Positions 1-9,538 of a DNA stretch of 64,000 nt are shown here, one piece after another. Within the stretch, counting starts at the first letter, position 1. Every line of letters starts with the position of its first letter. Made by a program: the position numbers and the translations under genes. The stretch is from positions 98,397 to 162,396 of the forward strand of contig JAKSNF010000002.1 in assembly GCA_024400115.1 (NCBI GenBank). The letters run 5' to 3'. Source of the stretch: Paludibacteraceae bacterium. Its GTDB lineage: Bacteria; Bacteroidota; Bacteroidia; Bacteroidales; Paludibacteraceae. Under the pieces are notes generated by a model. The model searched no databases. It was not told the DNA's origin and was given only the letters and a program-made list of their open reading frames with translations.

Positions 1-1455
1 GAGCCACAATACACCATTATGGTTTCGCAATGTTCAGATGATGCTTGGCGGCAACAGATGAACGAAGAGATGCAACGAGAGTTGCTTTTTCACCCTAATG
101 TACAGTTGCATATTTGGCAAGCGGACGCCAATAGTCAACGCCAATGCTTGCAATTAGATTCTATTATTGCACTCCATCCCGATTTACTTATCGTCTCCCC
201 TAATGAGGCAGACGAGGTAGAACCGGCTATTACGCGCGCTTATCAAAAAGGCATACCCGTTATTGTGGCAGATCGTAAGGTGAACGGCAAGAACTACACC
301 GCTTTTATAGGAGGAGACAACTATGAGATAGGTCACCTCTTGGCACAGTATATCCAAACGCATTGGGACGAGCGTTCATGCTCTATCTTTGAGATAACGG
401 GTTTATTGGGTTCTACTCCTGCCTTATTAAGGCATAAAGGGTTAGTAGATGGACTGCAAAGTTTGTCCAACTTCACAATTACCGCTCAAGCTAACGGTCA
501 GTGGTTCCAAGAACCCGCCTATGCTGTGACGCTGAATCTGTTGCAACAAAATCCTAAACCGGATTTCATTGTGGCGCATAACGACTTGATGGCTATTGGT
601 GCTTCGCAAGCGGTTGAAGCGGTCTATCCGGGTGAAGATATACCGATTATCGGTGTAGATGCTTTAAGTGGTAGAGGGATGGGATTGGATGCTATTTGCG
701 ATGGTATAGAGGACGCATCGGCTATCTATGCTCCCCATGGAGACTTGATTATACAGACCGCTATCGCGATACTGAATAAAGAACCATATGAGCGGGATAT
801 TGTTCTTCCGTCGTTTATAATGGATAAGGAAGGCGCTTTGGCGATGCGGCAATATGCCGATGAGATGAATCGACGCGTGGAGACAATTCGTCTATTGCAG
901 AATAAAGTATCAGACTTAACAAAGACCCTTTCGATGCAACGGATGTTGGTATATGCTTTAGTCGTACTCATCGTGATGGTTTTGATTATTGTGGCTATTC
1001 TGCACAATATATATATTTATCGCAAGCGCGTGCGCGAGGAGCGCGAGCGTACGCAGCGTACTATTATGGAGCAGCAACAACGGTTAGAGGATATGAGTAC
1101 CGAATTGGCACGTGTTCAAGCTACGGCATCCTCCGCGGATAAGTTCATGCAGCAATTGATGAGGGAGATTGAGATAAGGATGGCGGATACGGATCTTAAT
1201 GTGAATACGTTGAGTGCTGCAATGAATATCAGTAGGGCGCAATTATTTAGGAAGGTGAAAACGCTTACGGGTTGTTCGCCGGTTGATTTGATTCGTTCGC
1301 TTCGTCTCAAACGCGGTCAACAGCTGTTGCTTAATACGGACGATTCGATACAGCAGATTGCTTATGCTGTTGGTTTCACCTCGGCTTCGTATTTTACGAA
1401 GTGTTACAAGGATATGTTTGGCACCTCTCCCGGAGAGGTAACTCGTCCTAAATAG
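1..1455 (+). CDS. Membrane-spanning fructan sensor-regulator: periplasmic sugar-binding domain plus AraC-type DNA-binding domain (5' partial)
   Basis: The frame is open to the first base of the window, so the gene begins upstream; the ATG at 19 is internal. Seen: about 290 residues of a type I periplasmic-binding-protein fold (for example DLLIVSPNEADEVEP and IIGVDALSGRGMG), one hydrophobic membrane segment encoded at about 943-1020, a charged coiled-coil linker, and a C-terminal AraC/XylS helix-turn-helix (NISRAQLFRKVKTLTG, then IAYAVGFTSASYFTKCYKDMFG). Known: fructan PULs of Bacteroides are controlled by hybrid two-component sensors with this kind of periplasmic fructose-binding domain. Here the histidine kinase and receiver are absent and the HTH follows the membrane segment directly. 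It lies just upstream of susC in the same direction. Inferred role: one-component fructose-responsive activator of the PUL. Confidence 0.85.
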   Translation, partial: EPQYTIMVSQCSDDAWRQQMNEEMQRELLFHPNVQLHIWQADANSQRQCLQLDSIIALHPDLLIVSPNEADEVEPAITRAYQKGIPVIVADRKVNGKNYTAFIGGDNYEIGHLLAQYIQTHWDERSCSIFEITGLLGSTPALLRHKGLVDGLQSLSNFTITAQANGQWFQEPAYAVTLNLLQQNPKPDFIVAHNDLMAIGASQAVEAVYPGEDIPIIGVDALSGRGMGLDAICDGIEDASAIYAPHGDLIIQTAIAILNKEPYERDIVLPSFIMDKEGALAMRQYADEMNRRVETIRLLQNKVSDLTKTLSMQRMLVYALVVLIVMVLIIVAILHNIYIYRKRVREERERTQRTIMEQQQRLEDMSTELARVQATASSADKFMQQLMREIEIRMADTDLNVNTLSAAMNISRAQLFRKVKTLTGCSPVDLIRSLRLKRGQQLLLNTDDSIQQIAYAVGFTSASYFTKCYKDMFGTSPGEVTRPK

Positions 1456-1553
1456 AAATTGATAAGGGACAATCATTTTTCTCCCTTTTTGTAAAACAAA
1501 TGTTACATTTTTGATTGGATGCAACATTTTTTGTATTTTTAGACACATGTATT

Positions 1554-1585
1554 ATTGTTTATATGCAAAAAATGTTGTAATTTTG
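1554..1585 (+). promoter_or_regulatory. PUL promoter upstream of susC
   Basis: A -33-like ATTG (1554-1557), a 20-bp spacer and TAATTTTG (1578-1585) match the Bacteroidetes sigma-A consensus. The transcript would start about 30 bases before the SusC start at 1624. Confidence 0.7.
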
Positions 1586-1623
1586 CAGCGCAAAACAAAA
1601 AAATAATCAAAAAATCACGTATT

Positions 1624-4600
1624 ATGAAACACTTCAAGCTTTTTTTGCCTGTGTTTGTGATGATGATTTCCAATACTCTCTTTGCTCAAGCATTGACAGT
1701 TAGTGGTAAAGTCATCGATGCGAAGACACAGGAGCCTATTATCGGTGCAACCGTGGTTACAGTCTCTCAAGAAGGAACCATTACTGATTTTGACGGATTA
1801 TTCTCAATATCCGCCACAGAAGGTGAGATGTTAACCATCTCTTATGTTGGCTACAAAGATGTTCAGGTTGCCGCAAAGTCTTCACTCACCATCTCGTTAG
1901 AGGAGGCTACCGAGGAATTAGAAGAATTGGTAGTAACGGGTTATACAACTCAGCGTAAAGTTGATTTGACTGGTGCAGTCAGCGTAGTGGATGTTGATGA
2001 CCTCAAGAAACAAAACGAAAACAATCCCATGAAGGGACTGCAAGGGAAATTGCCGGGTGTAACGATTACCGCAGATGGTAATCCGTCAGGTGCAGCTACC
2101 GTTCGTATTCGTGGTATTGGCACACTCAACAACAATGATCCCTTGTATATAATAGATGGAGTGCCAACAAAATCTGGTATGCACGAGTTAAACGGCAATG
2201 ACATTGAAAACATTCAAGTGTTGAAAGACGCATCGTCGGCATCTATCTATGGTAGCCGTGCTGCAAATGGTGTTATTATCATCACCACCAAGCGTGGTAA
2301 GGACGGTAAGGTTAACGTTGACTTCGATGCAAGTGTGAGTGTTAACCAACACACGAATCGCATGTCGGTACTCAATACTGAGCAGTTTGGTCAAGTAATG
2401 TGGCAAGCCTATGTTAATGACGGACAGAACCCGAATAGCAATAGTTTAGGCTATCACTACAATTGGGGTTACAATGCTCAAGGTATTCCAACGTTAAATT
2501 CTATGTTTTTAGACAAATACCTTGATGCCGCCGGCACCACACCTGCGGCTGATACCGATTGGTTTGACGCTATCACACGTACAGGAGTGACGCAACAATA
2601 TAATTTAGCTGTTAGTCATGGTACAGAGAAAGGGCATAGTTTCTTCTCGTTGGGTTATTATAAGAATATGGGTGTTATTAAGGAAACGGATTTTGACCGT
2701 TTCAGTGGTCGTGTTAATAGTGATTATAAACTATTTAAGGGACGCGTAACCATCGGTGAAAATTTAACATTCAACCGTACCTCAGAGGTTCTTTCTCCTG
2801 CCGGTATTCTTGAAAACGCGTTACAATTCAACACTACGCTGCCGATTTATACCACCGATGGTCAGTTTGCAGGTCCTGTAGGAGGTTATGCAGACCGCGA
2901 AAACCCTCTGGCACGTTTAGATAGGAACAAGGATAATCGCTATATCTACTGGCGTTTATTTGGTGACGCCTTCTTAGATATCGAATTATATAAAGGATTA
3001 CACGTACGCACGACAGCAGGTATTGATTATGCTCAAAAACAACAACGAATATTCACCTACCCCATTACCGAAGGTACGGTAGCCACAACAACGAATGCCG
3101 TAGAAGCCAAACAAGAACATTGGATGAAATGGATGTGGAACGCGATAGCAACCTATAATTTCTCTGTAGGCAAGCATCGGGGAGACGCAATGATTGGTAT
3201 AGAGTTAAACCGTGAGAATGATGTTTGGTTTTCAGGATATAAAGAGGATTATACGATTCTATCACCCAATTATATGTGGCCTGGTGCGGGTACGGGTACT
3301 GCACAAGCATACGGTTCTGGAGAAGGGTATAGTTTATTGTCTTATTTTGGTAAATTCAACTACTCGTACGCGGATAGATATTTGTTTAGCGTAACCGTTC
3401 GTCGCGACGGCTCCAGCCGTTTTGGTAAGAACAATAAGTTTGCGACCTTCCCCGCATTCAGTTTAGGTTGGCGCATGAGCGAGGAGAGTTGGATGTCTCC
3501 TACTCGAAATGTTTTAGACAACTTAAAGATACGTGCTTCTTGGGGTCAAACAGGTAACCAAGAGATTTCCAACATTGCTCGATATACCATTTATCAAGCC
3601 AATTATGGTGTTTCGGAAAATGGTGGACAAAGTTATGGTACCGGTTATGACATTGCCGGTACGAATGGCGGAATCATCTTACCTTCGGGCTTTATGCGTA
3701 GTCAGATTGGTAACGATGACTTACGTTGGGAGACAACGTCTCAAACCGATGCGGGTATTGATTTCGCAATGTTCAATAACCAATTCTATGGAAGTTTTGA
3801 CTGGTTCTACAAAAAGACGAAAGATATTCTCGTTTACATGGCCGGTATCTCTGCTATGGGTGAAGGTGCTTATCAATGGATTAATGCCGGTGAGATGGAG
3901 AATATGGGTGAGGAGTTATTGTTAGGTTATCGCGGAGAGAAAAGTGGCTTCAAATGGGACATCTCCGGCAACCTAAGTCACTACGACAACAAGATTACCA
4001 AACTTCCAGAAACGGTGGCTGCCAACGGCACTTATGGTGGTAATGGTGTTAAATCGGTCGTTGGGCATTCAATGGGGGCGCAAGTAGGCTATGTAGCAGA
4101 TGGTATTTTCACGTGTCAAGAAGACATTGATAATCATGCCAAACAGGACGGAGCAGGTATCGGTCGTATGCGCTGGAAAGATCTTAATAAAGATGGTGTT
4201 ATTTCGGAAGCAGACCAAGATTGGATTTATAACCCAGTTCCTGCTATCTCCTATGGCTTAAACTTCGCTTTTGAATACAAAGGTTTTGATTTAACCCTCT
4301 TCTTTGCGGGAGTTCAAGGGGTGGATGTTATTACAGACCTCAAGAAAGAAACAGATTTATGGGCTGGTTTGAATATATCGAATTTGAATAAAGGAACTCG
4401 TCTGTTAGACGCTTGGAGTCCAAATAATCCCAATAGTACAATTCCTGCTTTGACGTTATCAGATAATAACAATGAGAAGCGTGTAAGTAGTTATTGGGTA
4501 GAAGATGGTTCCTACTTTAAGCTGAAGAACTTGCAGTTAGGATATAACCTTCCTCAGTCTGCTTTGGATAAGATGCACATGCGTAGATGGCGTTTCTATG

Positions 4601-4722
4601 CCTCTTTACAAAATGTGTTTACTATCCATAGCAAATCCTTTACGGGTGTAGATCCTGAGAATCCAAACTTTGGCTACCCTATTCCTTTTACATTTACTTT
4701 TGGTACGAATATTTCTTTCTAA
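1624..4722 (+). CDS. susC: SusC-family TonB-dependent outer-membrane transporter
   Basis: Imports oligosaccharides across the outer membrane with TonB energy, together with SusD. The ATG at 1624 is preferred over an in-frame ATG at 1555: it lies after the promoter and is followed at once by a signal peptide (MKHFKLFLPVFVMMISNTLFAQA). Then come a carboxypeptidase-regulatory-like N-terminal domain (VSGKVIDAKTQEPIIGATV), a TonB-box-like stretch (EELVVTGYTTQRK), a plug (VRIRGIGTLNNNDPLYIIDGVP) and a beta-barrel ending in an aromatic residue (FTFGTNISF). About 1032 residues is typical. It is followed 8 bases later by susD and belongs to the fructan PUL. The sequence alone does not show which fructan linkage it handles. 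Confidence 0.95.
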   Translation: MKHFKLFLPVFVMMISNTLFAQALTVSGKVIDAKTQEPIIGATVVTVSQEGTITDFDGLFSISATEGEMLTISYVGYKDVQVAAKSSLTISLEEATEELEELVVTGYTTQRKVDLTGAVSVVDVDDLKKQNENNPMKGLQGKLPGVTITADGNPSGAATVRIRGIGTLNNNDPLYIIDGVPTKSGMHELNGNDIENIQVLKDASSASIYGSRAANGVIIITTKRGKDGKVNVDFDASVSVNQHTNRMSVLNTEQFGQVMWQAYVNDGQNPNSNSLGYHYNWGYNAQGIPTLNSMFLDKYLDAAGTTPAADTDWFDAITRTGVTQQYNLAVSHGTEKGHSFFSLGYYKNMGVIKETDFDRFSGRVNSDYKLFKGRVTIGENLTFNRTSEVLSPAGILENALQFNTTLPIYTTDGQFAGPVGGYADRENPLARLDRNKDNRYIYWRLFGDAFLDIELYKGLHVRTTAGIDYAQKQQRIFTYPITEGTVATTTNAVEAKQEHWMKWMWNAIATYNFSVGKHRGDAMIGIELNRENDVWFSGYKEDYTILSPNYMWPGAGTGTAQAYGSGEGYSLLSYFGKFNYSYADRYLFSVTVRRDGSSRFGKNNKFATFPAFSLGWRMSEESWMSPTRNVLDNLKIRASWGQTGNQEISNIARYTIYQANYGVSENGGQSYGTGYDIAGTNGGIILPSGFMRSQIGNDDLRWETTSQTDAGIDFAMFNNQFYGSFDWFYKKTKDILVYMAGISAMGEGAYQWINAGEMENMGEELLLGYRGEKSGFKWDISGNLSHYDNKITKLPETVAANGTYGGNGVKSVVGHSMGAQVGYVADGIFTCQEDIDNHAKQDGAGIGRMRWKDLNKDGVISEADQDWIYNPVPAISYGLNFAFEYKGFDLTLFFAGVQGVDVITDLKKETDLWAGLNISNLNKGTRLLDAWSPNNPNSTIPALTLSDNNNEKRVSSYWVEDGSYFKLKNLQLGYNLPQSALDKMHMRRWRFYASLQNVFTIHSKSFTGVDPENPNFGYPIPFTFTFGTNISF

Positions 4723-4730
4723 TTAAAACT

Positions 4731-6467
4731 ATGAAACACTATTCAAAATTAGCCGGAATGGCGATAATTCTTAGTTTGCTGCTCCTCGGCATTACTGCTT
4801 GCTCTTTTTTGGAGCAACAAGTTCCCCAAGGTATTTTATCTGACGAACAAGTAAAAGACCCTCAATATGTGGACAACCTTGTTGTTTCGGCATATGCTAT
4901 CTATATGTCGGCAGAAGACATCAACTCCTCTTTCTCTATGTGGAACTTTGATGTTCGGTCTGACGATGCTTACAAAGGGGGTAACGGAACTTCTGACGGA
5001 GATGTGTTCCACCAATTGGAAGTGCAACAAGGTGTATTAACCACCAACTGGAATATCTCGGATATGTGGCAACGTTTGTATAATTGTTTATCTCGTGTGA
5101 ATACGGCAATTGCGTTGCTCAATCAAGTGGACGACTCTTATGAACTTAAGCAAGTTCGTTTGGGCGAAATGTATTTCTTACGGGCTTATGGTCATTTCTT
5201 GCTCAAACGTTTGTATAAGAACATTCCATTTGTTGTAAATGAGAACTTAACAACCGAGCAATATAACAACCTATCCAATACGGAATATAGCAACGATGCC
5301 GGTTGGCAGTTGATAATTGATGATCTTACTAAGGCTTTTAACTCATTGCCCGAACAGCAACCCGAAGTGGGACGTGCTACCAAAGGTGCCGCAGCTGCAT
5401 TTTTGACAAAAGTATATTTGTATAAAGCGTATCACCAAGATGACCCCAACACGCATGAGGTGACTTCTATTTCAGAAGAAGACTTACAACAAGTAATCTA
5501 CTATTCCGATCCTCAATGGTACGCAAATTATGGTTTGGAACCCGATTATCATAATAACTTCCGTCCGGAACCCCAATATGAGAATGGTATAGAATCTATT
5601 TGGGCTATCCAATATTCGAAGAACGACGGAACGAAGTTCGGTAATATGAACTGGGGTTACGGACTGTGTGTTCCCAATGTCCCCGGAGTGACTGATGGCG
5701 GTTGCGACTTCTATAAACCAAGTCAAAATCTAGTCAATGCTTTCCGCACGGACAATAATGGTTTGCCCTTCTTGGACGATTTCAACAAGCAAGACTATAG
5801 CATTGCTAATGATTATGCAGACCCTCGGTTATTTTTAACCGTTGGTATTCCGGGGTGCCCATATGAGTTTCTACCTAATATGATTATGGCAAAGACATCC
5901 ACTTGGAGTCGTTCCAATGGCCTTTATGGTTATTATGTTAGCCTCAAGCACAATGTAGATCCTTTTAGCGAATATATCATTAAAGGCTCATGGTGGGGCA
6001 ATTCACAGAATCGTATTGTCCTCCGTTATGCAGACGTATTGTTAGAGAGAGCGGAAGCATTTGCCCAATTGGATAAATCTGCAGATGCTATTGCGTTGGT
6101 CAATCAAGTTCGAGAACGCGCAAAGCAGAGTGGAGCAAACGGTATAATCGCTAATTATCCTTCTACTTATGGTGTGAAATTTAATATTGGACTCTATAAC
6201 GAAGCTTACAGCAAAGAACAGACCTTACAAATCGTCAAGATGGAACGCCGTCTGGAGATGGGAATGGAGTCTGAACGTTTCTTTGATCTCGTTCGCTGGG
6301 GCGAAGCCGAAACGGTATTAAATAAATACTATGCCGAAGAAACAAACGATTGCTCCATCTACTCGAATGCTCGCTTCCCTAAAAACAAGGGAGAGTATTT
6401 GCCTTTGCCATTTAGCCAGATAGCCGCATCCAATGGTCATTATACCCAAAATATCGGTGGCTGGTAA
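4731..6467 (+). CDS. susD: SusD/RagB-family surface starch/fructan-binding lipoprotein
   Basis: Lid-like partner of SusC that captures glycan at the cell surface. Seen: a lipoprotein signal with lipobox ending LGITAC (Cys24), then a SusD-like N-terminal segment (FLEQQVPQG), TPR-type helices (EMYFLRAYGHFLLKRLYKNIPFV; RATKGAAAAFLTKVYLYKAY) and the C-terminal RagB/SusD region (VRERAKQSGAN; MERRLEMGMESERFFDLVRWG). About 578 residues is normal. It starts 8 bases after susC and is clearly co-transcribed. Confidence 0.95.
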   Translation: MKHYSKLAGMAIILSLLLLGITACSFLEQQVPQGILSDEQVKDPQYVDNLVVSAYAIYMSAEDINSSFSMWNFDVRSDDAYKGGNGTSDGDVFHQLEVQQGVLTTNWNISDMWQRLYNCLSRVNTAIALLNQVDDSYELKQVRLGEMYFLRAYGHFLLKRLYKNIPFVVNENLTTEQYNNLSNTEYSNDAGWQLIIDDLTKAFNSLPEQQPEVGRATKGAAAAFLTKVYLYKAYHQDDPNTHEVTSISEEDLQQVIYYSDPQWYANYGLEPDYHNNFRPEPQYENGIESIWAIQYSKNDGTKFGNMNWGYGLCVPNVPGVTDGGCDFYKPSQNLVNAFRTDNNGLPFLDDFNKQDYSIANDYADPRLFLTVGIPGCPYEFLPNMIMAKTSTWSRSNGLYGYYVSLKHNVDPFSEYIIKGSWWGNSQNRIVLRYADVLLERAEAFAQLDKSADAIALVNQVRERAKQSGANGIIANYPSTYGVKFNIGLYNEAYSKEQTLQIVKMERRLEMGMESERFFDLVRWGEAETVLNKYYAEETNDCSIYSNARFPKNKGEYLPLPFSQIAASNGHYTQNIGGW

Positions 6468-6499
6468 TCAATTGTATAACGTAAAAATATATTGGTTTT

Positions 6500-7897
6500 A
6501 TGAAAAACAAATATTGTATATCTATTCTAATCGCATTGGTTGGCTTGTGCGGGCTAACTAATTGCCAAAAAAGCACCTCTAATCTCAATTTAAGTGGAGA
6601 CTGCTTAGTGGAGCAAATTTGCTTTGAGTCGTCGTATAACGGACATATTGACCTGCCGTCTCGCACGATCACGGTGGTATTACCGGAGAAACTCTCTCGA
6701 GATGATCTGCAACTAACCAAACTCCAAATATCTGCGGGGGCGACAGCTAATTATAAAGAGGGAGACCATCTTTGTTTGCGCGAACCAAGAACCTTGCGTG
6801 TAACCAACGGAAATGTACTTATTGATTGGACCATCATCGCTAAAAATGAAGAAGCGTTAATCAAGAGTTTCAAGATTAATGATGCATATACGGGTATCAT
6901 CAATTCCAAAAATAATACTATTTCCGTTTACGTTCCCGAGTCTGTCAATATAACCGCACTCGTACCAACGGTTACGCTCTCCGAAGGAGCAACCATATCG
7001 CCGGCTGTAGGTGTCGCAACGGACTTCACTAATCCTGTTACTTACAAAGTGGACAATAACTCTGCTCATAACACGTATGTTGTTACCGTTTACCAAATTG
7101 ACAAACCCGAAGCACTATACGTTGGCTTAGCAGAAACGTTTGACCAGTTAGGTCCCGAAGAATATACAGCTTGCCAGTGGATGCTTGCTAACATAGGCAA
7201 TTCACTCTATGTCTCTTGGGATGACCTCAAATCGGGAGCTGTAGATATTAGCGAATGTAAAGTGATGTGGTGGCACTTCCATCGCGATGGTGGTGTCGAT
7301 GGTAAAGACGCTTGGGAACTCTATGGCGCGAAAGCAATGGAGAACTTACCACTTATTCAAGACTATGTATCTAAGGGTGGAAACCTCTTCTTAACCCGTT
7401 ATGCTTGCTACTTGCCTGCATACCTTACACTCAATGGATTTGTTCCTAATCCGACCAATCCTCGTGTGCCGAACAATGGCTGGGGTGGAAAAGAAGACGA
7501 AGCAGAAACGACACAAGACGCTTGGAGTTTCTTCACTGATTCGACCTCACACCCGCTTTATCAAGGTCTGCAAAACGATGGTAACCCCAATAAGATTTAT
7601 ACCTGCGATGCCGGGTATCGTATTACCAACTCCACGATCCAATGGCATATCGGTACCGACTGGGGAGGTTATCCTTCGTGGGATTATTTCACCAAGAAAA
7701 CGGGTGCTTGTGTCTTAGGTTATGGCGGCGATAATGCTATCACCGTTTGGGAATGGAAAGCAAGCACAACCAACGGCTGTGTACTCTGCATCGGCTCCGG
7801 TTGTTACGATTGGTATTCCATTGACGAGATATATACCGGATATCATGTGAATATCGAGATTATGACTAAAAATGCGTTTAACTATCTAATGAAATAA
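6500..7897 (+). CDS. Surface glycan-binding lipoprotein, DUF4960-type (levan-binding protein-like)
   Basis: Lipoprotein signal with Cys22 (GLCGLTNC). The N-terminal half holds two repeated Ig-like strands regions (SRTITVVLPEKL; NNTISVYVPESVNI) of the kind seen in surface glycan-binding proteins. The C-terminal half from about residue 205 is a tryptophan-rich domain (VMWWHFHRDGG, LFLTRYACYLP, WHIGTDWGGYPSWDYF, TVWEWKAS) that I recognise as DUF4960-like, as in the protein after SusD in the Bacteroides thetaiotaomicron levan PUL. The position immediately downstream of susD and upstream of GH32 supports a surface fructan-binding role. Not an enzyme as far as can be seen. Confidence 0.75.
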   Translation: MKNKYCISILIALVGLCGLTNCQKSTSNLNLSGDCLVEQICFESSYNGHIDLPSRTITVVLPEKLSRDDLQLTKLQISAGATANYKEGDHLCLREPRTLRVTNGNVLIDWTIIAKNEEALIKSFKINDAYTGIINSKNNTISVYVPESVNITALVPTVTLSEGATISPAVGVATDFTNPVTYKVDNNSAHNTYVVTVYQIDKPEALYVGLAETFDQLGPEEYTACQWMLANIGNSLYVSWDDLKSGAVDISECKVMWWHFHRDGGVDGKDAWELYGAKAMENLPLIQDYVSKGGNLFLTRYACYLPAYLTLNGFVPNPTNPRVPNNGWGGKEDEAETTQDAWSFFTDSTSHPLYQGLQNDGNPNKIYTCDAGYRITNSTIQWHIGTDWGGYPSWDYFTKKTGACVLGYGGDNAITVWEWKASTTNGCVLCIGSGCYDWYSIDEIYTGYHVNIEIMTKNAFNYLMK

Positions 7898-7903
7898 TAA
7901 ACT

Positions 7904-9505
7904 ATGAAACACACAGTTAGTATTATGACGATCTCCCTTCTTTTCTTCTTAGTTGGGTGCACGTCAAAAAACGATGCCGTCCAACCCAAAGATTGGGATA
8001 ACACAACTTATCTAATCTCATCTAACGATGAACAATCGTGCCAAACCTATTATAAACCCTATTGTGGATATATAGGAGATGTTATGCCGATGTACGATAT
8101 TAAAACACAATCTTTTAAAATCTACTATCTGCAAGACTATCGTCCCAATCCGGCGGGTACTTATCACCCTATTTGGGGATTGAGTTACACTACAGATCAA
8201 GGGTATATTAATGATGGCGAGATTATTCCTTGTGGCGGGCTACAAGAACAAGATGCCGCTATTGGTACAGGAAGTTGCTTTTGGTGCGAACAACAGCAAA
8301 AATACTATTTCTTCTATACGGGAAATAAGTATTTCCCTTCTGCCGAAGATAATGGACAAGCCGTTCAGTATGCGACATCAACGGATGGTAAGACTTGGAT
8401 AAAAAACTCTGTTTTTGTTCTGCGAGGAGATGATTATGGATATAGCAATAACGATTTCCGTGATCCGTTTGTCTTTCAAGATGATGATAACCTTTATCAC
8501 ATGATTGTTAGCACCACTACCGGCAAAGGAACTTTAGCCGAATTCACCTCTACTGACTTGCAAACATGGACCCATAAAGGCGCATTCATGACGATGATGT
8601 GGGACCGCTTCTACGAGTGCCCCGATGTGTTCAAAATGGGCGATTGGTGGTACCTCGTATATTCCGAGCAACATAAAGCTATTCGTAAAGTGCAATACTT
8701 CAAAGGCCGTACTTTAGAAGAACTCAAAGCTTGTACGGCTAATGATGCCGGTAAGTGGCCGGATGATCACGAAGGTTATCTTGATAGTAGAGGCTTTTAT
8801 GCGGGAAAGACCGCTTCCGATGGCCAAAACCGTTATATCTGGGGTTGGTGTCCTACGCGTAAAGGCAATGATAACATAGCCACCGGTTCTGATAAAGAAG
8901 AACCCGAATGGGCAGGGTCGTTAATTATGCATCGTGTTATTCAACACGAAGACGGTTCTCTATCGCTTGGTAAGGTACCTGCTATTGACGCTAAATATAC
9001 TACCGTTGTTCCTCTAAAAGTCATGCGTATTCAAGGTGAGGCTGCGGCAAAGGACCAATATACGCTATCCGGCGAATCAAACATCCTCTTTAATCGGTTA
9101 GGACGACATAATCATTTGCACATGGTGGTTACGACGGCGGGCGCAGAAGACAATTTCGGTATATCTCTCTGCCGTGGCACATCAATGGTATCAAACGCGG
9201 ACTCAAGTGTTTATTATACCATTGTTGTAAACCCAGAAAATGCAACGCAACGTAAAATCAATTTTGAACAACGCGGAGAAGGTGGTATCGGTTTTGTCGG
9301 GTATATAGATGGCTATACCTTTGCCACCCCACAAGACAATACCTATTCTATTGATCTCTATACCGACAACTCTGTATGTGTGATGTATATCAACGATAAT
9401 GTGTGCTGGACAAACCGTATTCATGGCATTCAAAAGAACTGTTGGTCGCTTGATTGCCTATCGGGAAGTATCACCGTTACCGATGTGTCCGTAACACAGT
9501 ATTAA
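7904..9505 (+). CDS. GH32-like lipoprotein glycosidase (DUF4975-type C-terminal domain), putative surface fructanase
   Basis: Lipoprotein signal with Cys19 (LLFFLVGC). Five-bladed propeller motifs are present: an N-terminal GDVMP with Asp59 as the likely nucleophile, FRDP with Asp187 (transition-state stabiliser) and YECPD with Glu238 (acid/base). The first motif differs from the classic WMNDPNG of GH32, so this is a divergent branch of the GH32/GH43 clan. The C-terminal part from about residue 340 is a beta-sandwich (ending ITVTDVSVTQY). It starts 6 bases after the glycan-binding protein and is co-transcribed. Likely role: cleavage of fructan at the cell surface. An endo- or exo-mode cannot be read from the sequence. 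Confidence 0.8.
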   Translation: MKHTVSIMTISLLFFLVGCTSKNDAVQPKDWDNTTYLISSNDEQSCQTYYKPYCGYIGDVMPMYDIKTQSFKIYYLQDYRPNPAGTYHPIWGLSYTTDQGYINDGEIIPCGGLQEQDAAIGTGSCFWCEQQQKYYFFYTGNKYFPSAEDNGQAVQYATSTDGKTWIKNSVFVLRGDDYGYSNNDFRDPFVFQDDDNLYHMIVSTTTGKGTLAEFTSTDLQTWTHKGAFMTMMWDRFYECPDVFKMGDWWYLVYSEQHKAIRKVQYFKGRTLEELKACTANDAGKWPDDHEGYLDSRGFYAGKTASDGQNRYIWGWCPTRKGNDNIATGSDKEEPEWAGSLIMHRVIQHEDGSLSLGKVPAIDAKYTTVVPLKVMRIQGEAAAKDQYTLSGESNILFNRLGRHNHLHMVVTTAGAEDNFGISLCRGTSMVSNADSSVYYTIVVNPENATQRKINFEQRGEGGIGFVGYIDGYTFATPQDNTYSIDLYTDNSVCVMYINDNVCWTNRIHGIQKNCWSLDCLSGSITVTDVSVTQY

Positions 9506-9538
9506 CTTTTTTTATTAATCATTTAATTTTTAAGTTTT

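Noticed and set aside
7401..7718. Extra plus-strand reading frame inside the surface glycan-binding protein gene
   Set aside because: It is an alternate frame of a well-supported lipoprotein gene, with no promoter or recognisable domain.
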